Shown: piece after piece, positions 11,830-23,580 of the stretch
Numbering within the stretch: position 1 is the stretch's first letter
Layout: each line of letters opens with the position of its first letter
Origin: Monarcha castaneiventris obscurior
Taxonomy: Eukaryota > Chordata > Aves > Passeriformes > Monarchidae
DNA length: 64,000 bases
Assembly: GCA_026261815.1 (NCBI GenBank)
Contig: JAMPIT010000258.1
Span: 19,610,501 to 19,674,500 of the forward strand
Direction of reading: 5' to 3'
Translations under genes and position numbers: made by a program
The notes under the pieces: generated by a model
What the model saw: only the letters and a program-made list of their open reading frames with translations
Told to the model about the DNA's origin: nothing
Databases searched by the model: none

Positions 11830-14754
11830 GTAAGTATTGTAATTTTCTCACTTTGTGTGTGAAAAAAACTATGGTTTTCTTTATGTGACTCATCAGCAGA
11901 ATGGAGACAAAAACACAATTCTGTTCAGTTGCCTCTAGTACACAATCCAACAAACCACTTTTAAATTAAGTTCTTTAGGTTATTAACATGATTCAATTCA
12001 ATTATGAAATTCTCTTTAATATTCAGGAAGAAACCTGCAGGCTATCCTTCAGAAGTACTTATGCAACCGCTGCTAGAACACATAAACACCTTTTATATTG
12101 CTTGATGTAAAGGCTCAGCACTCTTCATGATCTCCTCTCATATTCCAAGCTGTAGGAAATGGAATCAGCTGCTTTGTGATTTGCAGGTGATTAATTTAAC
12201 TACTTCATCACTATCTTAAGTGTTTCTGTCTTGCTTCATAGAGTCTTCGTTTGTATTGGTGGCTGTGGTATAAACTCCAGTGAAAAATCCAGCCACACAA
12301 ATACAACTGTGGTCTGAGTGTAATGGAGTCTGCTTTAAACCAGGCAAAAATCAGACCAGAAAAACTATCTGTTCATAATTTTGATTAATTAATTTTTAGG
12401 TTAAATTCACTGGAGGCAGTTTCTGATCTCAGTTGTGCTTATTTTAGGCTACTCTAGGCTTTACTATGTAGCTCACATTTCTCATCAGTGTGAGGAAGGA
12501 AACTGTTGTTCATAGAGTAGTGTGGTTTGTATTTATCTTCATACTTCATCACTTGTATTTCTTTCTTCAATGAATACAAAGTGTATTGTTCCATTTAATG
12601 TGTTGGATTGAAGTCTGATTTTTGTAATAGTGTTTTTGGTTTGATGGTAGGAATTCAGCACTACTATTAACGACCAATGAACCTATAAGCTTAGGAAGCT
12701 AATAAATGAAAGCAAGTGTCAGTGTCTTGTGATGTTCTTCAGTGCCAGTGTATAAGGAAGTCAATGACTGGTGCTTTGCTGTCTAATCAATAAATCACAT
12801 TTGCAGAAGTTATAGTAGTTTGAAAAATGTTTTACTGACTTTTCTGAGTATACAAATAAGGGATGGAAATAAAACTTGCAGATCAGTGAGGTGACAATCC
12901 CTTTGTGTGTAACACATGAAAACTGAACCTGGACTAATACCTCCTGTTTTGGGCAGCAGTGAAGCAAGAATATGAAGATTAATTGGAAATAATTCATGGG
13001 TAAGCAAAAATATGTTAAGTTGCACTATATATATACACTTGAAAACTGTGAAAGAGCTATGTGTGTAGCTAAGATACTGCTTGCTGGAAGATAATAAAGA
13101 CATTCCAACTAACATTTTAAGCCAGAGAACAGTGTTGAGAATGGTCCAGGCAGCAGCAGGAGGCATTGGCACAAGTCAGCAGCAGCACTGATGTTACAAG
13201 AGGCAATGTATATCCATTAGAGACATGCAACTTTGGCATAAAGGGCAGGGAGTTAACTGCAGGTTGCTGTGATTTCCTCCTGCTGCAGAAAGTGACTGTG
13301 CTATTCAGATTGGCCCAAAATAGTTGTCAGGAGAGAACAGTGACCATTAGTGAATGATACGCAGACTTCTGAGTTTGACTGATGTTCTGATAAGGACAGA
13401 GAAGCTGCTTGGAGCTGAAAGTCTGGATTCTCCCAGCAAGCCATTGGGCTGATCATTACATGCTGTGCCTGAGAAAGGCATTGTATCTATTACATAGCTG
13501 TGTTCTTCTTGAGGAATGAAGCCAATTAACTTGGTCAGAACTGTCAGGGAATGAGAAAAAGAGCTGCAATAAGTTATGGGGAAAATACTAAATTCTCCCT
13601 GATTACATAGCATTTACCTGAGGGAAGGAGTTGAAGCCATTTTAAGGCACTTATGGTGTATGACTGAATTATTGGAAAGTGCAGGAGAAGCTGCTTGCAT
13701 AAATCAAGCTTTGAAAGAATTGAAGAGGCATTCAGCTCTCTACAATCTAGCTGGTCTCAATTCCAGGTTTATGGACAGTTATTTGCTTGAGAGCATGACT
13801 ACAAAGTTTTTGTTTATGTTTCTTTTCCCGGCTGTGGGCTGCCACTTGTGCAGTAGGGCTGTACACAAGAGAGGGATAAATAGTGTCCAAATTAGAAATA
13901 AGTCTAGACATCTCTACATTATTTACATACAGCCCAAACTGACACTGAAATCAAATATACATCTCTTGTTAAGTTCCAAACTCCCAAATTGGCCAAAGCC
14001 ACTCAGGTTTCAAAATCAGTCGAAAAAAGTTCGGACAGAATTGTGTGTAGTGTCATTATTTTTGTTTTAAATGCGTGAGGGTAAAATGTTTATCTCCTAG
14101 GTTTAGGAATTGTGTGTTATCAATGCATTAGCTGATGTAATTGGGCTTTATCTTGAGCAATGGAGTCAATTATGAATGGCTGCATTCCTTCCTTTCCTGT
14201 ATCAGATCACAGTGCAGTGTGGCAAGAAGTGGAGTCAGGAGCTGTCAGCTGCATTTTCCCTTGCTCAGTTTGCTGCAGTGTGATGCCGAACTAGGAATAA
14301 TATTTCCACTATTTATATACTACTAAGACTTCCACTTTCTTCAATCATAGAGCAGTAGCTACAACAGTCTATGTATAAGGTAGAAGTCTTATGCAGAGAA
14401 ATACAAAAAGAAAAATTATTTTTTCACCCTAGTACTAATGCTGAATGAACAGGACAATCTTTTGAGTTCTTAAGATTGTGTTCATGTCACTGGAAATTGG
14501 GAGCTAGATTGACTAGAAGTTAATAGGCTACAGTTGAACTTGGAGTAAAGTACTACTAAGTTCTACAAAAACATGCTTTTATATATGTTGCTCTCAAGTT
14601 ACTTTGATTATGGGACTCTCTTAGCCATCAGTACTAAATTATCTTTGATCTGAGGGTCTAATGTGGTTAATGATTGCTTGCAGAGGCCAACAAATGACTA
14701 TGGACCTTTCAGTCCTTTCTAGCAAATAGACAGTTCTTTTGCTGTCTGTTGTAG

Positions 14755-14834
14755 CATAGGTTGGTTGCTCACGTATCATTCAGTCATCAGACGGAGTTTT
14801 ATAATGACTTTTTAGTTAATATCTATTTAGCAGG
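14755..14834 (+). other. Candidate 80-nt exon (unproven)
   Basis: The acceptor TCTTTTGCTGTCTGTTGTAG ends at 14754 and the strong donor AGCAGG|GTAAGTATG begins at 14835. The enclosed 80 nt are open in frame 1 for 26 codons (starting HRLVAHVSFS) and closed in the other two frames. I recognise no protein family in the translation. It could equally be a chance pairing of splice-like words. Confidence 0.17.
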
Positions 14835-15386
14835 GTAAGTATGTTATGTCTGTGGTAAGTGTTCTGTGAATAGCATCACATCATTGATACCTGCTTTTTT
14901 AGCTGCGTCACTCGCTACAGCACATAGACAAAAATAGTTGAATTATTCTGTTTGTTCTTCTCTGAGACAGCAGCTGTGGTGCATGTTTGAATTGTCATCC
15001 TTCACTCACTTGGCTATGGTATGAGATGGATAGGTGCACTGCAGTTATAAACAGAGCAAGAAAGACTTGCTCGCAATGGAGATTATCTTTAAAGTACCTG
15101 TGCCCCTGGTAATAGTAATGGATGTCTGCAAGGCTCTAGAGCAGTCACTGGCCAGCTTCACACACAGGAATCTTTCCAGGGACTTGAAAGTGGCAAGCTG
15201 TCTGAATTAAGTTTAAAAAAAGAGTGTGAACTTTATTTTATTTTCCATGAAACCTGTGATTTGTTTCATATTTTATATTAAGGCATGTGCTTAGGTGCTT
15301 TTCTCTCTGAGAGCCTGTGTGCATGAGAGCAGAATTCTAAATTTCAGGAATTACAAGAACCTTAGACATCTCCCTTCTGGAGTATA

Positions 15387-15641
15387 TCATAGAATCATGG
15401 GGTAGTTTGGGTTTAAAGGGACCTTAAAGATCACCTAGTTCCACCCCCTGCCATGGGCAAGGACACGTCCCACTCGACCAGGCTGCTCAAACCCATCCAC
15501 CCTGGCCTTGAACACTGCCATGGATGGGGCATCCACAGCTCCTCTGAATAACTTATTCCAAGTGCCTCACCACCCTCACAGTGAAGGATTTCTTCTTCAA
15601 ATCTAATGCAAATCTGCCTTCTTTCAGTTTGAAGCAATTCC
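15387..15641 (-). mobile_element. CR1 LINE, 5'-truncated 3' tail, minus strand
   Basis: The plus strand begins ATCATAGAATCATGG, the reverse complement of the ATTCTATGAT terminal repeats of avian CR1. It continues with AAGGGACCTTAAAGATCACC, CCTGCCATGGGCAAGGACAC, CACTCGACCAGGCTGCTCAA and AGTGCCTCACCACCCTCACA. On the minus strand this is the C-terminal end of ORF2 followed by the 3' UTR, and the frames are disrupted. The copy has better-preserved terminal repeats than the one at 8611-8875 and lies in the same orientation. Similarity stops at about 15641, after CAGTTTGAAGCAATTCC, which is taken as the 5' truncation point. Confidence 0.96.
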
Positions 15642-18600
15642 AGGTGATGTAATCTCGTTTCTAAGCAATTTAATTTTTAATCACTTGGCTGATTAGGATG
15701 ACAAGGGTGTTTTCAAAATAACCCTGGTTTTTTAATCTCTGTTTCTTAAAAAAAAAAATTTAAAAATGGGTATTTCTAGATACTACTGTTTCTACTGGGC
15801 ATATTCCTTATGGATATAAAAGTATGCTTTTCTAGCTGACCAAACCTTAATTAAAAAACCCCTACTAGAAGAAGAGCAGGGGATTAAATACACTAATCAA
15901 AATTGTGTACACTCAAGTTAATTTCTTGTAGAGACACTTGTCAAAATTTTATATTCCCTTCTCAAAGTTTTGTGAGGGATAAATGTAGCAAGTTAGTAGA
16001 AAAATAGTAGATCCATAAATAATTTACATTCTTATTTTAGTAAATCCATCTGGGACAAACAGATTCCTGCTAATATATTTGGAAAGCAAGATGGATAAAA
16101 AATACCATCTTCAGAGCACTAGCAGTACGACTGAAAATACTATGCTAAATACAGATCATTATTACAGAACAGAACGGTTGCATAGACAGTAAATTGTGTG
16201 TTTATGTGGGTGAGATATTATGTGTTAATCTCCCCACTTTTTAAAATACAGTTTTAATCTTATGCGAAATAAAATTGCCACCTTGCTTTTCCACCAGCAG
16301 AGCTGAAGTCCAGGTTGGTGGCTCTGGTGATGTCAGGTTATGCCAGCAGAAGCTTTGCTTTGACTGGAAATCTGGGCATTGTTTGTATCCTGAAGTTACT
16401 TTGAGATGATTTACTGTGTGCTTATTAATGTGCTGATGAAAGCCAACATGCAAATATTATTAATTTATGGGCAAACAGTTATTGAATGATAAAGAGATAA
16501 AGCCAGGAATAAATACTGGTTGCCTTCGTTCAAAGTTGTATTTTCATAATTTAATTTAATTTTTTGTAATCCAGCACTTGTAATTCTTTGTTTAGAGGAG
16601 ATTATAAATCCACCATATGTGTATTAGCTTTTTCAGATAGTTTTTTTCCTATAGGTATGTAAAAAGTCACATGTTGAAGAAATATTTAGAGTAGTAAATC
16701 CAAGCAGAGCATTTGATACAGCGAAGGCAAACATACGTGGCTGGCAGGAGGAAGCAGAATTCTTGATCTAGAAAAAGGGACCAAACTTGGACTATTAAGA
16801 CAGAAAAGGGGCATAAAGTTGTTGTGCAGGTGAGAAATTTTAATTTAAGAAAGCATTTTTCAGGTAAATGAAAGAGCTATTACATTTTTCTGTGTAACTA
16901 GAGACTTTAATACAAATGGTATACATTTAATTAATTTAAATGTGCTTTTGAATAAAACTGTAGACAGTTTATTAATAAAAATTCGTATTATGCTAATTTT
17001 AATCTGCTAGGTATTCACTATTTCCCATGCATTCGTTAAGTATTCATTTAGAACTTGAACAATAATGAATTTCAGTGTTTAAATGATGAAATTCTCTTAT
17101 GGAAATTAAAGGGTACACCTAGCAATTTTGATCTTGTTCCAGCAAGGTGTATGGAAGTATTTTGTGGTAGTGATATTGTATTACTAATGATTTCCAGAGT
17201 TCCTTTATTCATCTAAACAAGCATATGAAGGGTAGTTTTGATGATGGGGTATGATTCATTACAATTTAAGAAGTTACTGTTTCTTTGCTCTCTGAATTTC
17301 TTTTCTTTGTGGAACTTGTGTTGAGGGTTTTTCCCCTCCCCTGCTTCTCAGCTCCTGAGATTTCAGTGTTATAACTTAATGAAAGTTCTAGCACTTCCTC
17401 ACACTTGGCTTCAACAACTCTGGTATGAAATATTTTCACTGCAGGGTTTCTCTGAATTATTATCAAAGTAGAAAAAGAGATGCTCGATCATTAAGTTCAA
17501 ATTCTGAAAAATATTCTGTTCCTTAAGACTACCTTTTAAGAGCAGAATTCATGCTAATCAAACAATTATTTTATATCAAATGAACAGTGACAAATAAATA
17601 CATTTGCTGTGAAGCTCCTGGTGTAAGATGTGTCCAGCAATGCAAAAAAATACCCCTCAGTAAAACTGGAAGAAGCAATTATGAGGCTAACAAGACTGAT
17701 TAGTTGAAACACTGCTTGCAGGTACTTGAACTCTTTCAGGATTTGTCTGCCCATAGCCAAAATTAAGGAAATACCTGAACCTAAATAATGTCTTAGGCCC
17801 AGCAGCATAATGATCATAAGGGTTACCAGTTACACTTGAGTGTTGTTAGACCCCAGTACAACTGCACTGAGGAGTGAGCTGCAACTGGTTGTGGACTAGA
17901 AGGCTGTAGTGACAAAGATGCATTCACACATGTATTTTTTTGAGATTGCAATGTTAATTCTTCCTGAAAAAAAGAAAGGCTTGCTCTGACTTGAATTCCT
18001 AAATCACTAGGAAAATTCTTAAAATTCAAACTTTCCTGTTCTAATACACTGGACAATTATAGAAAGTTGTATTTTCTGAGAGTTATTACATCTCAAGTTG
18101 TTTTATTTAATTGGTGGAAAGAATGATATTAACTGTGAATTGAATTAACTCATTCAATACCATAACACCTTTTAAAGCCATTAGCATTGTTTAACTTTAG
18201 TCAGGAATATAAAGGGTTTGAAGCTTTCGATGCATTTGCTGTGGATTATACACACAACAATTTATAAGTGCCTTGGGTGCTTCAAACTTGCCTGTGCATT
18301 TTTTTTTTTTTATTTTTTAAATTATTATTATTTATTATTTTCTGACTGTTTACATTATTTTGGGTTCTCATTTATTTATTCCTTCTGCAGCAACTTAGTG
18401 AAGGTAATAAATGATGTATTTCAGTAGGAATAGATAAAAGCACACCACAGCCTCTACTATAAATTGAAAACTTTAGCATGTCTGCAGCATTCTCACAATG
18501 ATGTCCCATAAGGGGGAAATAACCTTTCTCTTTTGAATTAAGGAAGAATAGACTAGATCAGTAGTCCCAAGAGTCCAGGCTGTATGTGTATGTATAATCC

Positions 18601-19741
18601 TTTGATTACCGTACATGTAAGAAAGCTAAATGCAACTTTAGGACATTGATTATTTTACCTTTGGGCTGTATTGGCTGTTTACTACCTTGGTGGTAAACCT
18701 CAGGTGAGAGATTTTTAGCTCTGGCTGTCTGAGCAGCGCTTGAAATTTAGAAGTTAAATATAAGAAATGAAAAATTAAGATGGTACATTAATATGCTAAC
18801 AGTAGAGAAGCATCAGCGCCAGCACAAAGCATAGATCACGGCTGGAAAAAGACTTGAGGCTTTGAAAGTATTTTCTGTGTTTCATCAGGCTAAAAGGAAA
18901 AACTTTTTTAGCCTAAGCCTAGTCCCATGTATGTGACATGCCCCAGAGTTGTTCCCTGAGACCTTTGTAAAATTTATCAGTATAAGATGAAGTCTGGGGA
19001 TGCTTCTGACAATCTGGACTATGACAAAGGGAATATGAAGACAGCATCTTTACAAATGTACCATAAATCTTAGTGGGTCACATACCACATGAAGAAAAGA
19101 AGGTCTTATAAGAAGTAATTTTAACAGAATGATTAACCTTTATTAGGTGCATGTAAGAGTAAATAATTCAATTTAATAAGAGTCCATGGAAAATATCTTA
19201 TCTCTGGGGGTACTAGCTTTAAGATTTGTCTGGGAGAGTCAAACTGATAAATAATATAAAAATAAATGTAAGTGCATCCTCTTCATGGTTTTCTGAGTGT
19301 TTGGAATTGATCATCATTCTGTTGAAATTGAAACAGGGATTTGTTCAATTTACTGTTATTTTTAAAATTTTGTGCTTTGCACATCTGTGATTTGAATTTC
19401 ACTTGAAATTACTCAAGAATATGGCTCAGTGTCTTCACTGAAGATGTCCTTGTTACCTACTTCTGGAAAGATCTGGAGACATTTTAAGACACCAGTAATC
19501 CTAAATTCCTGCATTAAGATCAATTCTGTGCTCTACACCTTAAAAAACATGAGAAATTACAGTAGTTGAAAGTAGTGTGTAGAACTGGACTCTTTTAGGA
19601 GCTACAAATAAAATTAAGACCTTGATACTTGTTGATTTTTTTCTGCAGGTATAAAACATGGTAGTTTTTCTACATTGATCTAAAGCATCTGACGTTATCA
19701 GTGAATGAATAAGTGAGTGTATGTCAGCTTGTGACAAAAAT
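15642..19741. other. Unique AT-rich noncoding DNA with a T-rich tract
   Basis: No gene or further transposon is recognised. The stretch 18299-18350 is T-rich (T12 followed by ATT/ATTT units) and generates the Phe/Tyr-rich frame at 18218-18427. No poly(A)-tailed retrocopy could be identified next to it. Confidence 0.55.
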
Positions 19742-19806
19742 GTAATGGACAGGCATACTCACACAAGAGCTTAAAGATCCTTGTGTGAATATGCCTGTCC
19801 TCTTAC
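19742..19806. other. Pre-miRNA-sized inverted repeat, 21-bp arms, 12-nt loop
   Basis: The arm 19747-19767 (GGACAGGCATACTCACACAA plus G) pairs with 19780-19800 (CTTGTGTGAATATGCCTGTC plus C) at 20 of 21 positions. The single mismatch is C:A if transcribed from plus and G:U if transcribed from minus, so the minus-strand transcript would fold better. The loop is AGCTTAAAGATC. Beyond a 1x2 internal loop, four more pairs form (GTAA 19742-19745 with TTAC 19803-19806), giving a hairpin of about 65 nt. The size and arm length fit a pre-miRNA or a tiny inverted-repeat insertion. No known miRNA family is recognised. Confidence 0.9.
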
Positions 19807-20200
19807 TGTTGTTCCAGATGAACATAGTCCATAAAAGAAAAAAAACCCACAATTGCTTAGTAGAAATAGATCTGTATATTTCTGGAATTTGACACAAAAC
19901 ACCATCAGCTGAACTTCTGTTTTTAAATCCTTTCCAACAGAAATAATTTACAGTTTTTATTTAGAAGGAAATGGGCCATGGCTCTGTTTGTATCTGCAGT
20001 CTGCATTACTTTTGTTCACTTGTAAATGGATGCTGACAGAACTTAGCCAAAATGGTAAATGCTGGCCAGTACTGTTTAGACTAACAGCATAAATTAGAGC
20101 TCGAGAGCTCTCAGCATCCACAAGGCATGTAATTAACCACTCAGCAGCCTCCTACCACCACTCACTCAGTTTTTACATACCACTAGTGATGAAGTTAATT
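19807..20200. other. Unique noncoding DNA
   Basis: No gene is seen. The stretch 19960-20060 has a mixed, non-repetitive texture that could be a conserved noncoding element, but no specific motif combination supports this. Confidence 0.4.
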
Positions 20201-20400
20201 GCCGTGGCTCTTATATTGGAACACATGCACAGGAGCCCTTCTCTGTGAGGGGTTGCCCAGGGTGTTGCCGTGACCCTTCCTGGGGTAGATGCTGGTGGCC
20301 CCTGATGGCCAACGGGAGGCACTGCCAGCCACACCGCGGGGTGAGCAAACACGGACGTGTGCAGGCTCTGCCTCAGCTCACAGCCCAGACTGTGGGACGG
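20201..20400. other. Isolated GC-rich, CpG-rich patch
   Basis: Eight CpG dinucleotides can be counted here (20203, 20269, 20313, 20335, 20337, 20352, 20356, 20398), against an otherwise CpG-poor, AT-rich background. It is shorter than a classical CpG island and shows no TATA box. A minus-strand frame of 77 codons covers it but matches no family I know. It may be an orphan promoter, a regulatory element, or a fragment of a GC-rich transposon or retroposed sequence. It ends with ACAAGGTGGGTGAGG, which resembles a splice donor. Confidence 0.6.
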
Positions 20401-21665
20401 ACACAAGGTGGGTGAGGCATTTTACAATAAGCAAAGTGACTGCTGGGGGGAAGGAAATGCTCTGATGACAAAGTAAAAGGAGAATGGAATGAAGTGGTTG
20501 AGTGGCAGTGAAGTGAATATAGTGCAGAGAAAGAGAGAAAAGAAGACAAGCTCGGAACAGCCACTTACAAAACATGGGGAGAGAGAACCGAGGCATAATC
20601 CTAGAGACTCTCAGAGTGTCTGCTGCTGTTGTTGGGCTGTTTCTGTGCCTGTTATTTTCAATTTACTTTTACTTCCCCAATAGCATGTACAGAAAGAGTT
20701 TCTAGTGTCCCTGAAGTAGAGGAAGGATTTTCCTTCCTCTTTTGGCTTTTTTGCTACTCAGAGTTTTTCCTACTAAAATTGAATTAATGATAAGTTACCA
20801 CATGAAATTTTACTCTGCATCATACTAGTATCAATCAGATGTTACTGACATCAACTTGCCTTCCTGGTTTTTTTTGTTGGGGTTTTTTTTTTTCCCCCAT
20901 ATGAATGTACCCAGACCATTTTCTAAACAAAGTTTGGCCCCATTGGTTCCTAAGAGTAGAGCTTTGGATTGCTCTTTGGGGATACCATAAATTCTTGTGT
21001 TTGTGCTACCATTTACACTATGGATAAAATTATGGCAGATGGGCCTCCAAATGGGATGTCAGAAAGTGATGTGATGTGATGCTCAGGATTTTGATGATGG
21101 AAAATAGCAGAACGTGAAAAACAGTGTACCATCTTTAATCAATTTATCTCTTATTTTAACTGCCACAGTCTGGAATTCAATAAAACAGCGATGAATAATT
21201 TCATGGGCACCAGACACAGTGGTAATTTTGTTTTTACTTTGTAAGATATGGTGAACCTATTAAGTACATCACACAGCAATGGAAAATTTTGCAAGAGGAC
21301 AACAATCATAGCGCTTGAGTAACAATCAGAATATGTGCCATTATCTAAACTGTTCACATTTTGTATAAATTCATGATCAACTTCAGAGAAAAAGTTGCAG
21401 TTCACAAGAGGGAACTGTGAAATCGTTCATCAGAGAGATGAGGAAAGTACACTGACCCCTCCCATTGAGAAAGCTCAGAAAAAGATGTGTATGTAATTTG
21501 CCAGGAAAGGGGCAAGCCATGGACAGAACACTCTGAGCATTCAGTCAGTGTAGTCTGGCACAAATACAGAACTACTGCCAGACAGGCATCAGACCGAACT
21601 AGGAAGACAGGCATTTTATCATCTTTATGGCATTATATACCCACCTTCTTTCCTACTTCTGAAAG
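20401..21665. other. Unique noncoding DNA
   Basis: No gene is recognised. Short overlapping frames on both strands (20373-20683 and 21151-21614) lack motifs. A three-copy GTGAT repeat near 21067 is trivial. Confidence 0.5.
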
Positions 21666-21760
21666 GCAGAGGAGTAGCAGAGGAGATGATATACTGTCCT
21701 GTGCAGGAATTAGAGGTGGCAGATGGGCAGCATATTGTGAACCATTGTCTAGACTGGCTG
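21666..21760 (+). other. Candidate 95-nt exon (unproven)
   Basis: An acceptor-like tract (CTTCTTTCCTACTTCTGAAAG, ending 21665) and a strong donor CTG|GTAAGTCAAG (21761) bracket 95 nt that are more GC-rich than their surroundings. Two of three frames are open. One of them, starting RGVAEEMIYC and ending HCLDWL exactly at the donor, has a protein-like composition. A second possible acceptor, TGTCCTGTGCAG, lies inside. No family is recognised, and a chance frame remains the simpler reading. Confidence 0.18.
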
Positions 21761-23468
21761 GTAAGTCAAGGGAAGTAATTTAATTTTTGTCCTACATAAA
21801 CTCATTCTTTGCCCTTTTCATATTAGTCACTGGGTATTTCAAAAGGTAACAGAATGTCAGATGAGTTAGCCTTCATTGCTCAGATGATGTACCAAGTTTC
21901 AGGAGCAAAGAATTGGCCTCTTTTCTGCTCCATTAGCTCCACTGGTATCACAAGGACAGTGTAATTATTTACTCAGCTCAGTGGGAAAGATCAGCTCCAC
22001 TCCATTTTGCACTTCCTCTGCTTCATAGCTGTAATCAACAGGAATGTATCGTTAAGAAGACTTTAACTTTATAAATACACTAGATAGGCATGACACTGCC
22101 CAGAGACTAACAATGTAGTGTCTAGTAATTTTTCCTGGATTCAGTTTTTTTTTCCAGGCTGATACTGGCTCCTTGGTAAGCACATATATATTTTTCAGAG
22201 CATTTCATAGCAGTGAAATGGTTTGTAAATATTTTTTAATTCCCACTGTATTAATAAGTTGGTGCTCTAATATGTAGAGCTTTAAGTGCTGCCTGTTGGA
22301 TCTAATATTCAAGTTTAATCATGAAAGGATAGTACAGCTTGTTTGCAACCCCATTTTCACCCCTCAGTTACACAGTACCAGACAGGGGTCTGGTCAGTCA
22401 TTAAAAAGGCATTTGGGATCTTCATGATAGTCTAGATGATGGAATGGAAGATGCTGTAAAAATTTGTGTTTGTATGTGAAGTAATTTGTTCAATACACAA
22501 TAAACAGCCTGGTGGGAGAGAGGAAGCACAGTTGGGGATTATTTTTTTCCTTTTTATTTTTTAAGAAGAAAGCTTTAAAACTCTTGTTTGTATTCCATGT
22601 GTTCAGCATCATGATGGAGTTTTGCAATCTGAGCAGACTTTTCTGTTAGAAACAATACAAAATGGTGCTCTGCTGTCAGTGCCAGGTCACACATGGTCCC
22701 ATGCCTCTTTTTACTGAGCATGCAGTGCTTTCCTTGGTGAGATGTAAGAGAAGCAGCTATGGTGTTATGCTTCCAAAATGAGGAATCCATTATGCTGATT
22801 TCACATGAAGAAGCTATTTTTGAAACTCTAAATTAGTCTGCTTAAGAGACTTTGCAGTGAGCATCTTTGGAATAACAGGTATTCCTGTGGAATTTTCAAG
22901 TGTTTCCTTCACTTGTTCCTCATATTCCCACAGGCTACACACTTATGAGGCCATTTACATCCCTGTCTTTTGAATAGTGTTTTCTCTAAAGCTGGAATGT
23001 TGTAGCACCCTATTTTTTCCCAATTTTGTCTTTTGAATTTCATATTAATGTTTTTTACTGTTTAGGTAATGAGAAGATGTAGTCCATCCTTCTTAGCTCA
23101 ATGGAATTTACATATTTTATAGCAAATGCTTCTTCTGTGTAAGAAATTTTGCTTCAAGTGCATAAAAAAATAAAGAATTGGAATATGATGTTTCTACTCT
23201 AAGAAAATGGAAAGGGTTCTGGATGATATTGGGAAGAATAAAATGGAGGGAGCATGGAAGTGTAAGAGGATACTGAAATAACTTAAAATTTGCAGCCTGT
23301 ACTTTACATTGTAAGAGAAAACAACTCTTTATCATGAATTTGGTAGTAGGTTCCTAAATAGCAGTGTAGAGATGTTAACAGATGAACATGATGGAATTGT
23401 CTTCAAAACCCATCTCAATTTCTTCAAACTGTACTGTGTTTGAAAGAAGAACAAGCTCTGTTTGCCTT
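21761..23468. other. Unique AT-rich noncoding DNA
   Basis: No gene, repeat or structured RNA is recognised. Confidence 0.55.
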
Positions 23469-23500
23469 GAGACAGAGAAGAGAGAAAGAGAGAGGGAAGG
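23469..23500 (+). repeat. Short GA-rich purine tract
   Basis: GAGACAGAGAAGAGAGAAAG and the following GAGAGGGAAGG are almost pure purine. The tract explains the Glu/Arg-rich run of the overlapping plus-strand frame at 23382-23588 and the Leu/Ser run in the opposite strand. Confidence 0.85.
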
Positions 23501-23536
23501 GTGTGTCAGCCTTCTCATATTAAAGGAGGATGAGAA

Positions 23537-23580
23537 TTCTGGCAGTGGAAAGGCAATGTGCAGCCTTTCCACTGCCAGAA
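23537..23580. other. Perfect 18-bp inverted repeat with 8-nt loop
   Basis: The arm 23537-23554 (TTCTGGCAGTGGAAAGGC) is the exact reverse complement of 23563-23580, with loop AATGTGCA. A transcript from either strand would form a fully paired 18-bp stem, with a GC-balanced composition unlike the AT-rich palindromes nearby. It could be a short-hairpin or miRNA-like element, a transcription-factor dyad, or a template-switch scar. The flanking base pairs do not continue. Confidence 0.95.

Larger units (their letters stand above)
10516..15386. other. Unique AT-rich noncoding DNA
   Basis: No protein-coding gene is recognised. Long frames at 12810-13172 (minus) and 13660-14070 (plus, 136 codons) have no known domain and no sign of a coding exon boundary. 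Two splice-bounded candidate exons (11805-11829 and 14755-14834) are listed separately. Confidence 0.5.

Noticed and set aside
13660..14070. 136-codon plus-strand frame
   Set aside because: No recognisable family, no promoter or exon features, and composition drifts along its length. It is within the range expected by chance.
15431..15637. Minus-strand 68-codon frame
   Set aside because: It lies wholly within a CR1 3' tail and is a remnant of the retrotransposon in a shifted frame, not a host gene.
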